Assembly: GCA_029641185.1 (NCBI GenBank)
Contig: JAPWGK010000017.1
Coordinates: forward strand, 434,001 to 498,000
Source of the DNA: Pseudofabraea citricarpa
Taxonomy: Eukaryota; Ascomycota; Leotiomycetes; Helotiales; Dermateaceae
Direction: 5' to 3'
Length of the DNA: 64,000 bases
Below are positions 12,752 to 24,233 of the stretch, one piece after another. The notes beneath the pieces were generated by a model. That model did not search any database. It was not told the DNA's origin and saw only the letters and a list, made by a program, of their open reading frames with translations. The translations under genes and the position numbers were made by a program. Numbering within the stretch: position 1 is the stretch's first letter; each line of letters begins with the position of its first letter.

Positions 12752-14297
12752 ACCAGGCCACTATATTTGTGCCTCTGGGGCCTAAGATGGATGGGGACAT
12801 AGTGCAAACCTTAATTGAATGCAGTCAATGGAATGAGGAGGGAAGAGGGAGGAGAGGCCTTCCAGAAGAATATTTGTGTTATTGTACAGTGGTAGGTACA
12901 GTGGTAGTCCAGTGTGCCAGCGTACCGACTGCACTGTACCTGCCCTACTACTGTTCCCTACCATTTCCACTCCAGCGTAGCAGTAGCAGTGCAGTACCAG
13001 TACCAGAATACCAAACTCCAGCCTCCCACCACCCACCACCCACTAATCTGGAGTTCGTTCATTCAGTACTGTACCTACCTGACCTACTGCACTACACTGC
13101 ACTGTACCCGCCCCGCCCACCTTTCTACTCTTCACTATCACCAGACAGACTGTAGTGGTGACCACACAGCTCAGGCCTCACTACTCATACCAACACCAAC
13201 ACACCAACACACCTCACACAAACACCTCAACACTCACTCACCGCAATAATGCGCCCCTCTCTTCGCATGCGTGCTCCACTCCCCTCATTTGCGCTCATTA
13301 TTTGCAGAGAAGAATTTGCAGCTGAGTTTGAGATCCGTTGTCACGTTCCAGAATGCTTTACAGACTACTCGACTCGCATTAATTGTCTTTTCTCTCTCCC
13401 TCGCTGTCGCTCTGAAAGCCCTACCGACGCCAACCGTTGATAGGCTGGCAGCGCATCGCAGTCGACGACGTCAACGCTCGCGACCCCTACAGTACGCTAA
13501 ATACAGAACTTACAATATGCTTGCTTGCTTGCTCGCTCGCTCGCCAGCACTACTATGAATAACAGCATACCCATACCATACACACTTCACCAATACTCTC
13601 TCCTTCTGTACACAATACCGCTCCCCCTTCGCCCCCCCCACACGGAGCTCAACCCAATCCATACATACCCTCAATCAATAGCACTGTCTTTTAATTAGCA
13701 TTGCGCCTTGACCGGACTCCGTACTGCACTGCACGCACTGTGGTAGTAGTGGCAGCAAGCAACCATCAAGCAGCAACCAACAAGCAGCAACCAGCAATAG
13801 ATCCCCTCTCCACTTACTACTATTCACTGCCTCCTCCCCCCTCCCCTCCCCTCCTTCCTCCTCTCCACTTTGCTCCGTATGCTCCCATCCCTATCCCTAC
13901 GCTATCGACCACGCCCATTCCATTATCAACGGCCAGCAATACAAAGTTTGGATTCGTTGCCGCAAGGGACGTCTAACCGCTCTCAGCTTCTCGCAGCTCT
14001 CCCCCCCAGTCGCCAGCGTACCAGCGTCCTGGTCGTAGATCACCATCATTTTTTCAAGGAACAGTCTCCTGGGCGCGTCAGACTCGGATCAGCCTGACTA
14101 GGGCGGGCCAGGACCCTTCGACCTTGAGAAAGTCAAAATATTTAGACGCGACGAGGGTGACTGCACGTTCTTATAGTCCCGGATTTACCCTCCAGGCGCT
14201 GCTCGGCCTCATCAGATCCAACTCCCGTACCAAGTACCATCATTGTCCCGACTTCTCGCCGGCACAGTACCGTGAAGTATCCCACTTCCTCTGCAAC

Positions 14298-16650
14298 ATG
14301 TCCGCCTACACGTCAGCCGGCAACAGCTATCATCCTCAGCACCCTGCATTGCACAACCAAGGTGGAGGAGGGGGAGGGGGAATGGATGGCATGCCAATTC
14401 AGCACAAATATGAACCGCAACCACAGTACCAATATGAGCCGCAACACATGCAGCAGCAGCACCACCAGCAACAGCACCACCAGCATCCACATCAGCCGTC
14501 GCAGCAACAGGTACAACCGCAAACCCCACAATACAATGGGCACCAGAATGGGCACAACATAGACGTGCAGGCAAATTCGTCAGGCGGAGAGAAAGAGAAG
14601 GGAAACAGACTGCGCAAAGCATGCGATTCCTGCAGTATACGCAAAGTGAAGGTGCGCGATAGTGTCGATTCTACGAGCAGCTGTGAAAAATTACTGACAT
14701 TTTCTTTTCTCTCCAGTGCGACGAGTCCGGCCCACCGTGTCGAGCTTGCGCCGCCTTAGATATTCCATGCACATTCGAGCGACCGAGTCGGCGGCGTGGC
14801 CCACCAAATCGACATGCGGAAGCAATCAAGAAGCGCAGGTTGGAATCACCCGGTGGAGGCTTTTCTCCTACCTCTCCAAACAATGTCGCCGCTACCCTCG
14901 CATCCTTCTCCTCCCATGCCGTTCTCTCGGCCGAATCCATATGCCCATTTTCTACCCTCGAATTACTTGTAGATGATTTCTTCACATATATCCACCCGCT
15001 CGCACCATTCCCACACGAACCGTCTTTTCGAGCGGCCTTTAAGTGCAGAGAAGATTTAAACAACCCTTCATTTCTAGCGTTATTGGCGTCGATGGTCGGG
15101 GTTCTAGTCGCATCGTTTCCTCGGAAGCCAAGGTTACATCTAAAAGCTCAGCACCGTGAAATGCTGTTTCCGACGTCAATAAGCTTGGTTGAGAGATGCC
15201 ACAAGGTCGCAGTGGAAGCCCGAGGAGCAGGCTATCTGGATAAGGAGCTCTCGGTCTATGATGCCGCAACCAGCTACTTTTTGGGTCTTGCTGCAGCATA
15301 TACCTTCAACTGGCGACAGTGTAGATTATATTTTGGCGAGACTTTGAATATTGCGCGCGTGATTGGTGCACACAAGATGAAAGATCCTGGTTATCTCCCG
15401 GTTGGAGATTTACCCATTGCTTATGGTGGAGAAGGGGCATTTCAACCTCCAAATGAACCATCGGATTTCATCAGACAAGAGATAGGCCGAAGAGTCTTCT
15501 GGATAATGTTTGTTGGAATTAGGTGAGTAAAGTGACCTCTGTTGGAGATTCAAGCGCTGATTCAAGTAGGTCCATGCAACAGCTTGGCGCGACATTTGGT
15601 GAACTGTTGATCCCACCTCCTACGCCAAACGAGCCATATCCACCGTTACCTTTGGAAGTGGATGACGAATATATCTATGTCGATCATGTAGATCCTCAAC
15701 CGCCTGGGACGATATCGAAGCTTACCGGGTTTAATCTGGGCATCCAGATATATATGACACAGACTCCGCTCGCTACCATGGAGATGGCTTACGGCATTGA
15801 TGAAGTTTTTGATTGGCACAGACAGAAGCGTGTTTTGGGAGAGTGTCTGAATGCCGTGAAGAGGATATTGGATATGGCACCGAGAGAGCTTATGCTCCAG
15901 CCAGGATCGCAACCCGGAGAGATGGCATCTGATCGCCAGTACTTTCCACCAATGCCCGATAACCCAGGTATGCGGAATAACAAGTATCAGCAGTTCCCTC
16001 AGCAAGAGGGTCCAGATGCGAGACGCCAGCTACAGTATGAAATCCAGAAGGCCAATATTTACGCGAGCCAGCTAGGAACCAGATCCTATATTGTCGAAAA
16101 GTACTGGGCACTCCAGGATGCTTACAATCAGATGAAAGCGAGTCAAGGTGGCCTTTCCGGACAGAATTCACCAGGTCTTATGGCCAGTGGTCTTGACGGC
16201 ATGCTCCCTAAAGGATCGGCAAGCAACTTTGACCAATTTGAGGCACTGGTGATGAACGAAAGGGAGAACATCGTGACGGATCTACTCAAAGTTCTCGCCA
16301 GCATTAGCCAGGTCAACATGGAGCCGAATGGAGGAAGCTTTGTAGGTTACACAACAAAGATAAGGAGAGAGCTATGCTAACAATCACAGATCAACAAAAT
16401 CCGCCAGATCGCATCGACCCTCATTGATACTCCGCAGAATCGGAAGGGACCTTTAGCAATTAAGTCAGAAGAGTATTTGGGACGTTTCTTGGACGTATTG
16501 ATGAAACTGGAACGCATCAGCCCTGGGCCAAATCGAAGCGAGTCGGTTGACGGGGGCGAAGATGAAGAAGAGCAACTACGAAACTGGGCGGATTTACGAG
16601 TATACCAAACTCGGTTTGCGGAGTCGGGAGGATTTTTGAACGAGTTATAA
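14298..16650 (+). CDS. Zn2Cys6 (GAL4-type) transcription factor with fungal-specific regulatory domain
   Basis: Spliced as join(14298..14651,14717..15522,15570..16341,16390..16650), 730 aa. The N-terminus is low complexity, rich in Gln, His and Tyr (residues 10-95), as in activation regions. The binuclear zinc cluster spans 109-136 with spacing CX2CX6CX6CX2CX6C (CDSCSIRKVK, then CDESGPPCRAC), followed by a basic linker. A fungal_trans-like middle-homology region starts near 201 (VDDFFTYIHPLAPFPHEPSF). Intron 1 (65 nt) falls in phase 0 just before the third zinc-binding Cys. Introns 2 and 3 (47 and 48 nt) restore VGIRSMQQLGATFGE and NGGSFINKIRQ. The ATG at 14298 is the only plausible start; the frame open upstream lacks an earlier ATG. 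Target genes are unknown. The 9 kb gene-free upstream region is typical of a gene with elaborate control. Confidence 0.9.
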
Positions 16651-17275
16651 GAACCACGCACGGGGACTGGAGTGGAGTTTTTCTTTTCGATCTCAAACTT
16701 TTATTCATCATCGGATGAATTGCATTGCACACGGGGTTCTGGGCGTGGACTGATCTGGGACGGGAACTGAATTATTTGGGGATTCTTTGTTTTTAACGCA
16801 TAACGCAAGACGACACCCGGGTCTTTGCTAGATGGGAGACGGGGAAACGATATGTCCTCGAGTTTATTATGGTCTTTTTTTTTTTTTACGTTGCACGAGA
16901 GATACGTGCTCGATTGACGAACGAGGCCTTCCTACTGTACATACCACCGTGAGCCTTACCTGAGATGGCTCGGCTATGGTGATTGATTTCGAAGACCTGG
17001 GCTTCTTATGAAGGAACGGAATGATGGACGGGTTTCTTCTTCTCGTGGATGGATGGATTGGTTGATTGGGCTGTCTAATTCCTAGCTCGCTTGTTCTTTT
17101 GCTCTAGCTAGCAAGCAAGCAAGCAGAGCTGTTCTGATATGACATGACGGGATACCGCACATTTCAAGATAGCCAGTACTGTAGAAATGCCACGACCGTT
17201 CCTCAGCCGCATTTGCATGGCATACGTCTACGTCTCTTCCTATCCTAACCTAACCCAACTCCACTCGTGCCGTAC

Positions 17276-17306
17276 CGTCTCGTCTCGTCTCGTCTCCTCT
17301 CGTCTC
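17276..17306. repeat. CTCGT pentanucleotide microsatellite
   Basis: Six units with one C-for-G variant. Confidence 0.85.
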
Positions 17307-17988
17307 TGCAAGCTGGAAATTAAACATCGCAGCTTCTTCTTGAATAGATACGGTACCGTACTGTACTGTACTGTGGCAGTAGCAGCCTAGCAGTAGAACG
17401 AGCGAACATTCTCCCGTACTACCGTACCGTACCGTATTGTATAGTAGGAAGCTAGGGTAGCTAGGTCGCTAGGTAAGATTTAAAGTTTATTACCGTATTC
17501 TGTATTCTGTATTCTGGGCTGGGGAAAGTCAATCTCTATCTCCGTACTCTCGTCTCTCATCTCTCGTCTCTTCATTCGTCATTCGTCGTCGCTTGTCGTT
17601 CTCTAACCAATCAGAATGCAGTACAGCATAGGTACCTAGGTACCCGTACCTACCTAGCAGTTCCTATTGTAAATTACCTACCTATTCAAACAAAGAGATA
17701 GATCAGCGCCCGCCCGCCTGTCCGTCCGTTCGTTCAAGCGAGAAGCATTTGAATTTGTCTGGATGTGTAGCAAAGAGTTCCGGAGGCCCCGCGCGACTTT
17801 TTTCCTTCTTGTCTCTCTCTTACTTTCTGACTTTCTAGGCGTACATCACGCAGCACGCAGAATGCATTATGCACGGAAAACAGAGTTCTGCCCTCTCTTC
17901 TCTCTGTCATGTCACTCTCGGAATTCCGTCCACGTTTATGTCCTGATTCGGCATGGTTTTGCTGCGAGTCTGGGCCTGATGCTGATAC

Positions 17989-18014
17989 TGGGACTGGGAC
18001 TGGGACTGGGACTG
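17989..18014. repeat. GGGACT hexanucleotide repeat
   Basis: Four tandem units are directly visible. Confidence 0.9.
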
Positions 18015-18337
18015 ACTTGAGTGGTCCGACTTGCGCGTGGGCTAATAAACGGGTAGCGGGAACGGCGGGAGGGTGGAGGGGGGAGGGGGGAGGGGGGAGG
18101 AGGTGTTTACAGTACAGTACCGTAGGCGCGGCGCGACAGGGCAGGATGTCTGTCTGGTTAGTAATTGGCTTGGTATGGTATGGGCAAGTGACGGGTCGTG
18201 TCTTTGAAGGAGCTCCGGCCGCGCTCTGGTGTTATTGGTAGCTGGTTGTACTGATACTCATACTGATACTGGTTGGATCGCTGAGCGCGGCGCGAGGACA
18301 TGCCACTCGAGAGGGACGGCGGGCGGCGTCTTTTGTA

Positions 18338-18403
18338 CCGTAGAAACTCACCTATAACGAATAACGCTAGTGAGGCGTACTAGCCTCCAATTAGAGTTCC
18401 CGA
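18338..18403 (+). repeat. Left terminal inverted repeat
   Basis: Begins CCGTAGAAACTCACC. It pairs with 20747-20812 at 63 of 66 positions. Two of the three differences are CA-to-TA changes on this side, so the left copy is the more RIP-mutated one. It contains the internal palindrome GCTAGTG-AGGCG-TACTAGC with one arm mismatch. Confidence 0.92.
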
Positions 18404-20746
18404 ATATCCCGATAAGCCTTAATATCAAAAGTATAACCTGTATACTATCGTTTCTAATATAAGCAGATAGGTAATTTAGTAGGAATAGCCTCTAAACGTA
18501 CCTTTATTTGTATCCCTTATAATAATACTACTATTAAGTAAAATTTCGAGTAATATTCGTTTAATTTAATTATCCTTAAAGCCCGTATTACTATATAAAC
18601 CGCCACGTAAATTACTAAAGCTAAAGTAGCGTAAGAAGATAAGGCCTAGGCTAAAACCTAAGGCGTTTAGTCTCTAAAGGTTACGCCTAGTAAAGCTTAA
18701 TAAGAATAATAAAGCGATTATTCGTAGGCGATAAACTTAGAAGAAAAAGATTCGAATCTTATAATATTATTATTATTACTTAATCGAGTAATATAATAAT
18801 AAAAAGGGAGTCTATTAGGTAATATTAATTATATAAGAAACTTACGCTATTTTTCTTAGCCTAGTATTAAGTACGTTAAATCCTTAGATAAAAAAAAGAG
18901 AGGAAATTATTACTTAATAAAAAGATATATATTATAAGCTAATATATTAGTTCTATTAGTTCCTAGAGCTTAAAGATCGATTATTCGAAGCTTTCGTAGT
19001 ATAACGCTAATAGAAGAAGATTATAAAGAGAGGATAATTCCGTAGAATAATAAAAAAGTTATATAAAAAGTATTACGATAAATCGGATAAGTAAAATAAT
19101 AAGGACTTTCGAATAATAATTAATTAGTTTAATAGGTTTTATAAGAGGTATAATATTATATTATACGCTCTTACGTACTAGGTTAGTTAATTTTAACCTC
19201 TAGAGATATTTTAAGTCGGATTTATATAAGAAAACTAACCTATTATACTAGTAAAAGCTTTAAGGCTCCCTAAGGAGTATAAGTAGCTTATATTATCCTA
19301 GTTATAGTTTATTAGGCGTAACTTATAACTACGGCCTTACTAGGATTCTCCTTAATCTTTTAATACGCTCGTAAATCTATTATTAAATAAGTTCGCGTTA
19401 TAATATATTAGAAATTATAATAAAACTCTTATTTCTTTTAAATATAATTTTAGAAGAACGTACGAATTTAAAAGCGTTTTTATAATTCTAGTATAAATAA
19501 ATCGAAGTAATTAAAATAAGTAGTAAGTAACGTTAATTTTATATATCTTTATAGATAAAATAATACGAATACTATTAAAAATTATCTTTTATAATACTCT
19601 TATAAAGTTCGATAATAAGATATTATAGTAGGAGAAATACTTATATATAAAAGGCGTTAAAGTATATTATAATAATATAATATATAATAATAAGGATCTT
19701 ATAATAGAATTCTTTAAGAGTAAGTTTATTCTTATTATATAACTAACGCTAAAGAATAAGATACTTCTTATATACGATTATATCTCGTTTTATAAGACTC
19801 TAAAAGTAAAAGAGCTTTTTCGAATTAATTATATTATTACTACTATAATATTACTAGGCTTAACTAGCTTATTATAACCTCTTAATATATACGTAAATAA
19901 GTCTTTTAAGTAGCTTTTATAAGAGGAAATCGAATTATATATTAATAAACGCGAAGAGAATAATAATAAGGAATATAAGAAGTAATTAATAAGTTAAAAA
20001 CGGATTATAATTATATATATTATAATAATAGTTTAAAAGAGATTTAATATTTTAGAGTATTATATAAAGCTTATATAACGTTCTTTTATATATATAAGCC
20101 TTAACCTTATTATTAATAGTAGTAAGGATTTCTAACTTCGTATTAAGAGATATAAGCTTAGCTACCTAAAAATAAGTAATTATAATATTATTAACGATAA
20201 ATATAAGATAATCTATAAGGTTCCTAAAGTCGGCGATAAATTCCTAGAGTATATTTACGATTTAGAGGTTTATATTAATAATTACGCGTTCCTTACTTAT
20301 AAGATATTATAGGATTTAATAAAAGATCGAAACGTTAAAAGAGTAAGTAATAATAAGAAGGAATTAATTCGATTATTATAAGAGAATAATATTATATTAA
20401 AGGAATATAATAATAAGTTCGAGACTATAGGATATTAATAGGAACTAATTAATCTAATTATACTAAAGGTAACTTATAATATTAGTTCTTTTAACTTAAG
20501 TTATTTATAATTTAGCTAGTTCTTATAGTTAGAAATAACAAATAACTCTCTTTTTTATATAAAATAAGCCTTTTAAGTATTTTAAACTATATACTAACGC
20601 TTAAATTTAATCCGGTTTTATATAAAATATTAGAATTCATTATAATAATAATAGTTTTGATATTTACAGATATCAATTATACTCAAAAACAGGTGGGATA
20701 TATATATTCGAGTATTATTAAGGTTAAGAAAGGAGTAAGCGGCACC

Positions 20747-20812
20747 TCGGGAACTCTAATTGGAGGCTAGTGCGCCTCACTAGCGCTGTTCGTTATAGGT
20801 GAGTTTCTACGG
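20747..20812 (-). repeat. Right terminal inverted repeat
   Basis: Reverse complement of the left end. It retains an intact palindrome with 7-bp arms (GCTAGTG / CACTAGC around AGGCG) and probably preserves the ancestral terminal sequence better than the left copy. Confidence 0.92.
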
Positions 20813-20814
20813 TA

Positions 20815-21152
20815 TCTGCTATCCCGTCCGTCATGTAATGAATGGATGGATGGATGGCCACCTTGGTTAGATAGAGGAGGCCGTATAGCGAAGGGTGGCG
20901 TGGCGTGGGGAGTGAGATAGGGAGGAGATATATAGCTATATAGGTATCATCCTATGGATGGATGGATTACTGGATATAGAACCCTCCCTCCAAAGACGAA
21001 CGAAATCGCAAAACACAAGATCAGATCCGAGAAAAACACGCTCTCTTCTTTTGCCATCGGTATATGCACGTACAGTAGTCAGAGAGAGAGAGGGTTAGGT
21101 TTTTGAGTTCGACAGTACACTCTACATTAGACTCGAGCGGAAGGCAACGAAA
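20815..21152. promoter_or_regulatory. Upstream region of the dioxygenase-like gene
   Basis: This 338-bp gap between the transposon end and the next start codon holds ATGG repeats (20840-20855, 20953-20967), an AG run at 21079-21090 and no recognisable promoter element. The transposon inserted within about 340 bp of the start codon, so it may have displaced upstream control sequence. Confidence 0.4.
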
Positions 21153-22298
21153 ATGCCGCACGCAATCATCCCCGATGTGACAGAGAAGCACGGCGATTGG
21201 AGAGACGAGCTCTTCCAGGACGGCTTCGCCATCGTGAGGGGCGCCGTCGCTCCGGAGAGGGCAGCGGGCTACGTCGAGGAGATGACGAGATGGCTGGAGA
21301 GGTTTCCCTTGGGCTTTGATCGGAATGATGCTCAGACGTGGACGGAAGAGCACCTTCCTGCACACATGAAGTAAGTCTGTCTGACGATTCTTGGCCTGCA
21401 AAGCTGTAGCCGAGCTAGCTGACACGGTTGGGGAAAAAAGGGGTGGCATGTATCATGGCTACTCGGTCTCGCATGAAAGGTTCGTCTGGGATGCGCGTCT
21501 CGAACCGGGTGTCGTTGATGCCTTCTCCAAAATCTGGGGCACCGATCAGTTGCTCGTCTCGTTTGACGGTATCAATATCACTCTGCCCTTGCCCGATACC
21601 ACGCGTCCTCCTTCTGGACGCTGGCCGCATCAGGATCAAGACAGCAAGATCCGCGGCTTCTGCTGTGCACAGGGGATCATTAACCTGGTGGACAATGGGC
21701 CGGAGGATGGTGGCCTGATGGTTATGCGTGGAAGTCATCAGTTGAACGATGAGTTCTTTAAGACGCATAGTATGGATAAGAAGGAGAAATGGGGCAAGGT
21801 TCCGGATGATTGGCATGGATTTGATGATGATGAGGTGAAGTGGTTCGAGGATAGAGGTTGTGAGTTGTTGAAGGTTGATTGTAAAGCTGGGGATTTGGTC
21901 GTTTGGGATTCGAGGACGGTGCATTATAATGTCTTGCCAACAGGGAAGCAGACCAGAGCTGTAATTTGTAAGTTCTCCCGAGTGTTTGAGACCTTCAAGC
22001 TTCAAGCCATGCTGACTTTGCTAGATGCTTGTTATACTCCTGCTGCATTAGCAACTCCTGAGGGACTTGCCAAGAAAAAAGAGATATTCGAGAAGAGGGA
22101 AAGAACTGTGAGCTCCCAACTATGTGAGACGTAGTACACTACTAACAATTTTAGACTCACTGGCCACACCGAAACTTCTGGAGGGCCGAAAAGATCTTGA
22201 GACTTGGAAAGGAGGATCCTAACCACCGAGATGTTCCCTTTGAAGAGCCCGTCATAACCGACAAGCTCTTGAAGCTAGCCGGTGCTTTGCCATACTAG
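21153..22298 (+). CDS. Phytanoyl-CoA dioxygenase (PhyH) family protein
   Basis: Spliced as join(21153..21370,21441..21967,22025..22107,22155..22298), 323 aa. The family consists of Fe(II)/2-oxoglutarate oxygenases. The iron-binding H-x-D is visible in WPHQDQDS, and the distal His with a following Arg in DSRTVHYNVLPTGKQTR. The N-terminal segment FQDGFAIVRGAVAPERA is the usual opening of the fold. Introns are 70, 57 and 47 nt. Splicing the second gives AVIYACYTPAAL, and the last gives THWPHRNFW, the conserved tail with the W-R-A motif of fungal members. No signal peptide is seen, so it is probably cytosolic. Its substrate cannot be predicted; many fungal paralogs act in secondary metabolism or on unknown small molecules, and no biosynthetic cluster surrounds it. 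It is tail-to-tail with COA6. Confidence 0.85.
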
Positions 22299-22481
22299 GT
22301 CGCTTATTGGAGTTTTGTCGTCTACATCTGATGTATTTCCCGCTTTGTCTCAGCACTTGTATCGAGGAGTAAATTTCGTATTTTGAGTGGTGAAAACATG
22401 ATTATCTTCTGAACTTCCGTTCCTTATAACGCCGACCCGATATGCAGCTTTTGTACAGTTTTTCTTCCGTCCTTCAGTTCT

Positions 22482-22961
22482 TCATGGTCTCTGTCCAGGT
22501 GCTCCTCCAGGTCCGATCTCTCCAGGCATCTCCTGTGCTCCTTCAGACTTTAGCCTGGCCAGTGTCTGAGCCTTTTGATATTCCATAACTCTCCGCTTCT
22601 TGAAGTAGGTTACCTAGCGATGTAAGTTAGCAATAACTCTTCACGGATATTCTTAAACTTAAAGCAACCACAAAGCTCCGCCAGGCCAGTATATATAACA
22701 AGTGTATTAAAACACGTCCCGGCTTACCCAACTGCTCGCACAATTCGCCTCGAAGGCTCTGCTCTCAAGCTTACACCCTTTCTCGGCCTTGTCCTTATCC
22801 GTCAAGCTGTCGATGATATCATTCTTATCCAAACAATTGAAGAAGCCATCTCTCGCCTCCCAGCATTTCGCGCGCTGAGTACGGTCGGGTGCTATAGGCG
22901 CGCCATCTTTGGCAATCTTGGGAGGAGGTAGAGAAGCTGACGATGAGCTGAAGAGTCCCAT
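22482..22961 (-). CDS. coa6: COA6-like cytochrome c oxidase assembly factor
   Basis: Spliced as complement(join(22482..22613,22728..22961)), 121 aa. It is a small twin-cysteine protein of the COX6B/COA6 fold. CX9C (CWEARDGFFNC) is followed by CX10C (CKLESRAFEANC), the spacing that separates COA6 from CX9C-CX10C COX6B relatives only weakly, but the SSWVTYFKKRRVMEYQ tail favours COA6. COA6 acts in the mitochondrial intermembrane space in copper delivery to Cox2. The 114-nt intron is the longest resolved here; it starts GTAAGC right after the Trp codon and hides the C-terminal basic helix in another exon. It is divergent to SYS1 with a 399-bp gap. Confidence 0.88.
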
Positions 22962-23360
22962 TGTAGCCGTAAAGCTTTCGTTCCGTCGAGGATGAGTCGG
23001 TATCTCTCGAATTGATCCAATGGATTGTAGATGAAACTTGCCAGAACTGACACGTAGTTGAAAAGCCCTCTCGAATTTGCAAGCCGTAGGAATCCGAAAT
23101 CGCGAGATACAGGCGAGGTTTAAGAGGAAGCTCTACATCATCGCAATCTTCTCGGTCCGTCACTAGCCCACGTGATGGCAGAATTGTCTCCACCGCCTAA
23201 ACCTCGAAGCTGTCCTCGCGACTTGTTGAGCATCTCACATGGCATTCTCATAAAACATTATATCCAGTCGCAGAATTGCTTATCACCATATTCGAGATTC
23301 GTTCCAAATTTTCCAGATGCTTTCACGGTAGCAAGAGCATCGCCATTTCAAACCCGAGAG
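22962..23360. promoter_or_regulatory. Divergent promoter region coa6 / sys1
   Basis: 399 bp lie between the two start codons. An open frame runs upstream of sys1 from 23172, but family comparison favours the later Met. No named element was identified. Confidence 0.4.
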
Positions 23361-24044
23361 ATGGCGCGACGGAGGAGACCTCCTAGACCAGGCGCGCTGA
23401 CCGAGCTGCCACCACTCAAGATCCTAAGCCAAATCGTGCTACTGCAGGCTCTCTGGTATCTAGGCGGCACGATCCTGATTTTGTTTACCGCCCTTGTTGC
23501 TGGAAGGAGTTTCACGTTTGATCTCGTCCTCTCATGGAGAAGTCTGAGAGGTGATACGACCGTCGGATGGATGTTAGGCCTGGTATGGTTATTGAATAGC
23601 TTCATTGGGTATGCTACCTCTCGCCCTCACTAGTACGCAAGCACTAACTCCGCATCTAGGGTCATATCCCTTTTGTTTTTTATATCCCGCAGCAAACTCG
23701 TCCCGGATTTCGCCATTACTCTACATTTCATCCACCTCATTATCACATCTCTTTATTCACACTCTATCCCACAGAACTGGTTATGGTGGGCTTTACAGCT
23801 CGCGAGCGCAACTATGATGACGAGCCTGGGCGTATGGACATGCCAGTGGCGGGAACTAAGACCCATTACTTTCGGAGGATCGAGTGCTGCACAGCCAGCT
23901 ACACAGAGGGCCGACGCTGGTGCCTCAGATCAAGGAGGCGACGAGGAGCAGGGCTATGGCAGAGGTAGAGGCCGTGGCAGGGGTAGAGATGGAGGAGGAG
24001 ATTATGAGATGGTTACAATGAAAGGAGACAGAGAAGCTGGATAG
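23361..24044 (+). CDS. sys1: SYS1 Golgi membrane protein
   Basis: Spliced as join(23361..23608,23660..24044), 210 aa. The start MARRRRPPRPGALTELPPLK and the following hydrophobic segments match the SYS1 family, four-helix Golgi proteins that recruit the Arl3/ARFRP1 GTPase. Four membrane segments can be seen: LSQIVLLQALWYLGGTILIL, then VGWMLGLVWLLNSFIG-VISLLFF (joined across the 51-nt intron), FAITLHFIHLIITSLY and WWALQLASATMMTSLG. The cytosolic tail is rich in Gly-Arg repeats (GRGRGRGRGR) and acidic residues, longer than in yeast. An in-frame Met 63 codons upstream exists but does not match the family, so 23361 is preferred. Confidence 0.93.
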
Positions 24045-24233
24045 CATTGTTGTCATAACAGCTTTAAGACGGGTGTATAGATGGCGTTGGTAGGCGTTTA
24101 GGTCAAACGCTTGTACAAATACAACAGGTGTAACGGGCTCGGTTTCAGGGTAATGATGATACCCAGGCAAGTTCAATAATTTTACAAATCCAATTTCTTG
24201 CGTGTTTTTCTACTTGATTTTCCTAGAATCTCA

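Larger units (their letters stand above)
11331..14297. promoter_or_regulatory. Repeat-rich upstream region of the zinc-cluster regulator
   Basis: This stretch directly precedes the transcription factor start. It holds CA/ACC-rich repeats (11336-11420), GAC-rich pentamers (ACAAG, 12338-12358), GGT repeats (12541-12575), a GGA tract, a GGCTCA array, and repeated GTAC/CAGTAC-rich segments (12890-13110). The last 600 bp are pyrimidine-rich, as many filamentous-fungal promoters and leaders are. No stop-free frame joins the regulator through an ATG, so it is probably promoter plus 5' UTR. Confidence 0.45.
16651..18335. other. Intergenic DNA, 3' flank of the regulator, with microsatellites
   Basis: No gene is recognised. 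Tracts include a poly-T at 16877-16887, CTCGT pentamers at 17276-17306, GTACCGTACTGTACTG-like runs near 17350-17435, GGGACT hexamers at 17989-18014 and a G-rich GGGGGA run at 18069-18101. A RIP-mutated transposon starts at the right edge. Confidence 0.6.
18338..20812. mobile_element. RIP-inactivated DNA transposon with 66-bp TIRs (Tc1/mariner-like by TA duplication)
   Basis: The 2475-bp element is bounded by near-perfect terminal inverted repeats (63 of 66 positions match) and flanked by TA on both sides, 18336-18337 and 20813-20814. A TA target duplication is characteristic of the Tc1/mariner superfamily. Inside, from about 18605 to 20535, the DNA is extremely A+T-rich and almost devoid of CA and TG dinucleotides (none in 18661-19560 by eye), while CG, CT and GG remain. 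That is the signature of saturating RIP. No intact open frame survives. On the plus strand around 20200-20470 one frame reads as plausible protein interrupted only by TAA/TAG, as expected if Gln and Trp codons were mutated. The superfamily call rests on ends alone; no DDE transposase motif can be read. Confidence 0.85.

Noticed and set aside
12592..13155. 187-aa plus frame with a Gly-Ser repeat
   Set aside because: The Gly-Ser tract is only the GGCTCA microsatellite in frame; the rest lacks protein features.
14124..14297. 58-codon N-terminal extension of the zinc-cluster regulator
   Set aside because: The open frame has no ATG before 14298; it is 5' UTR read in frame.
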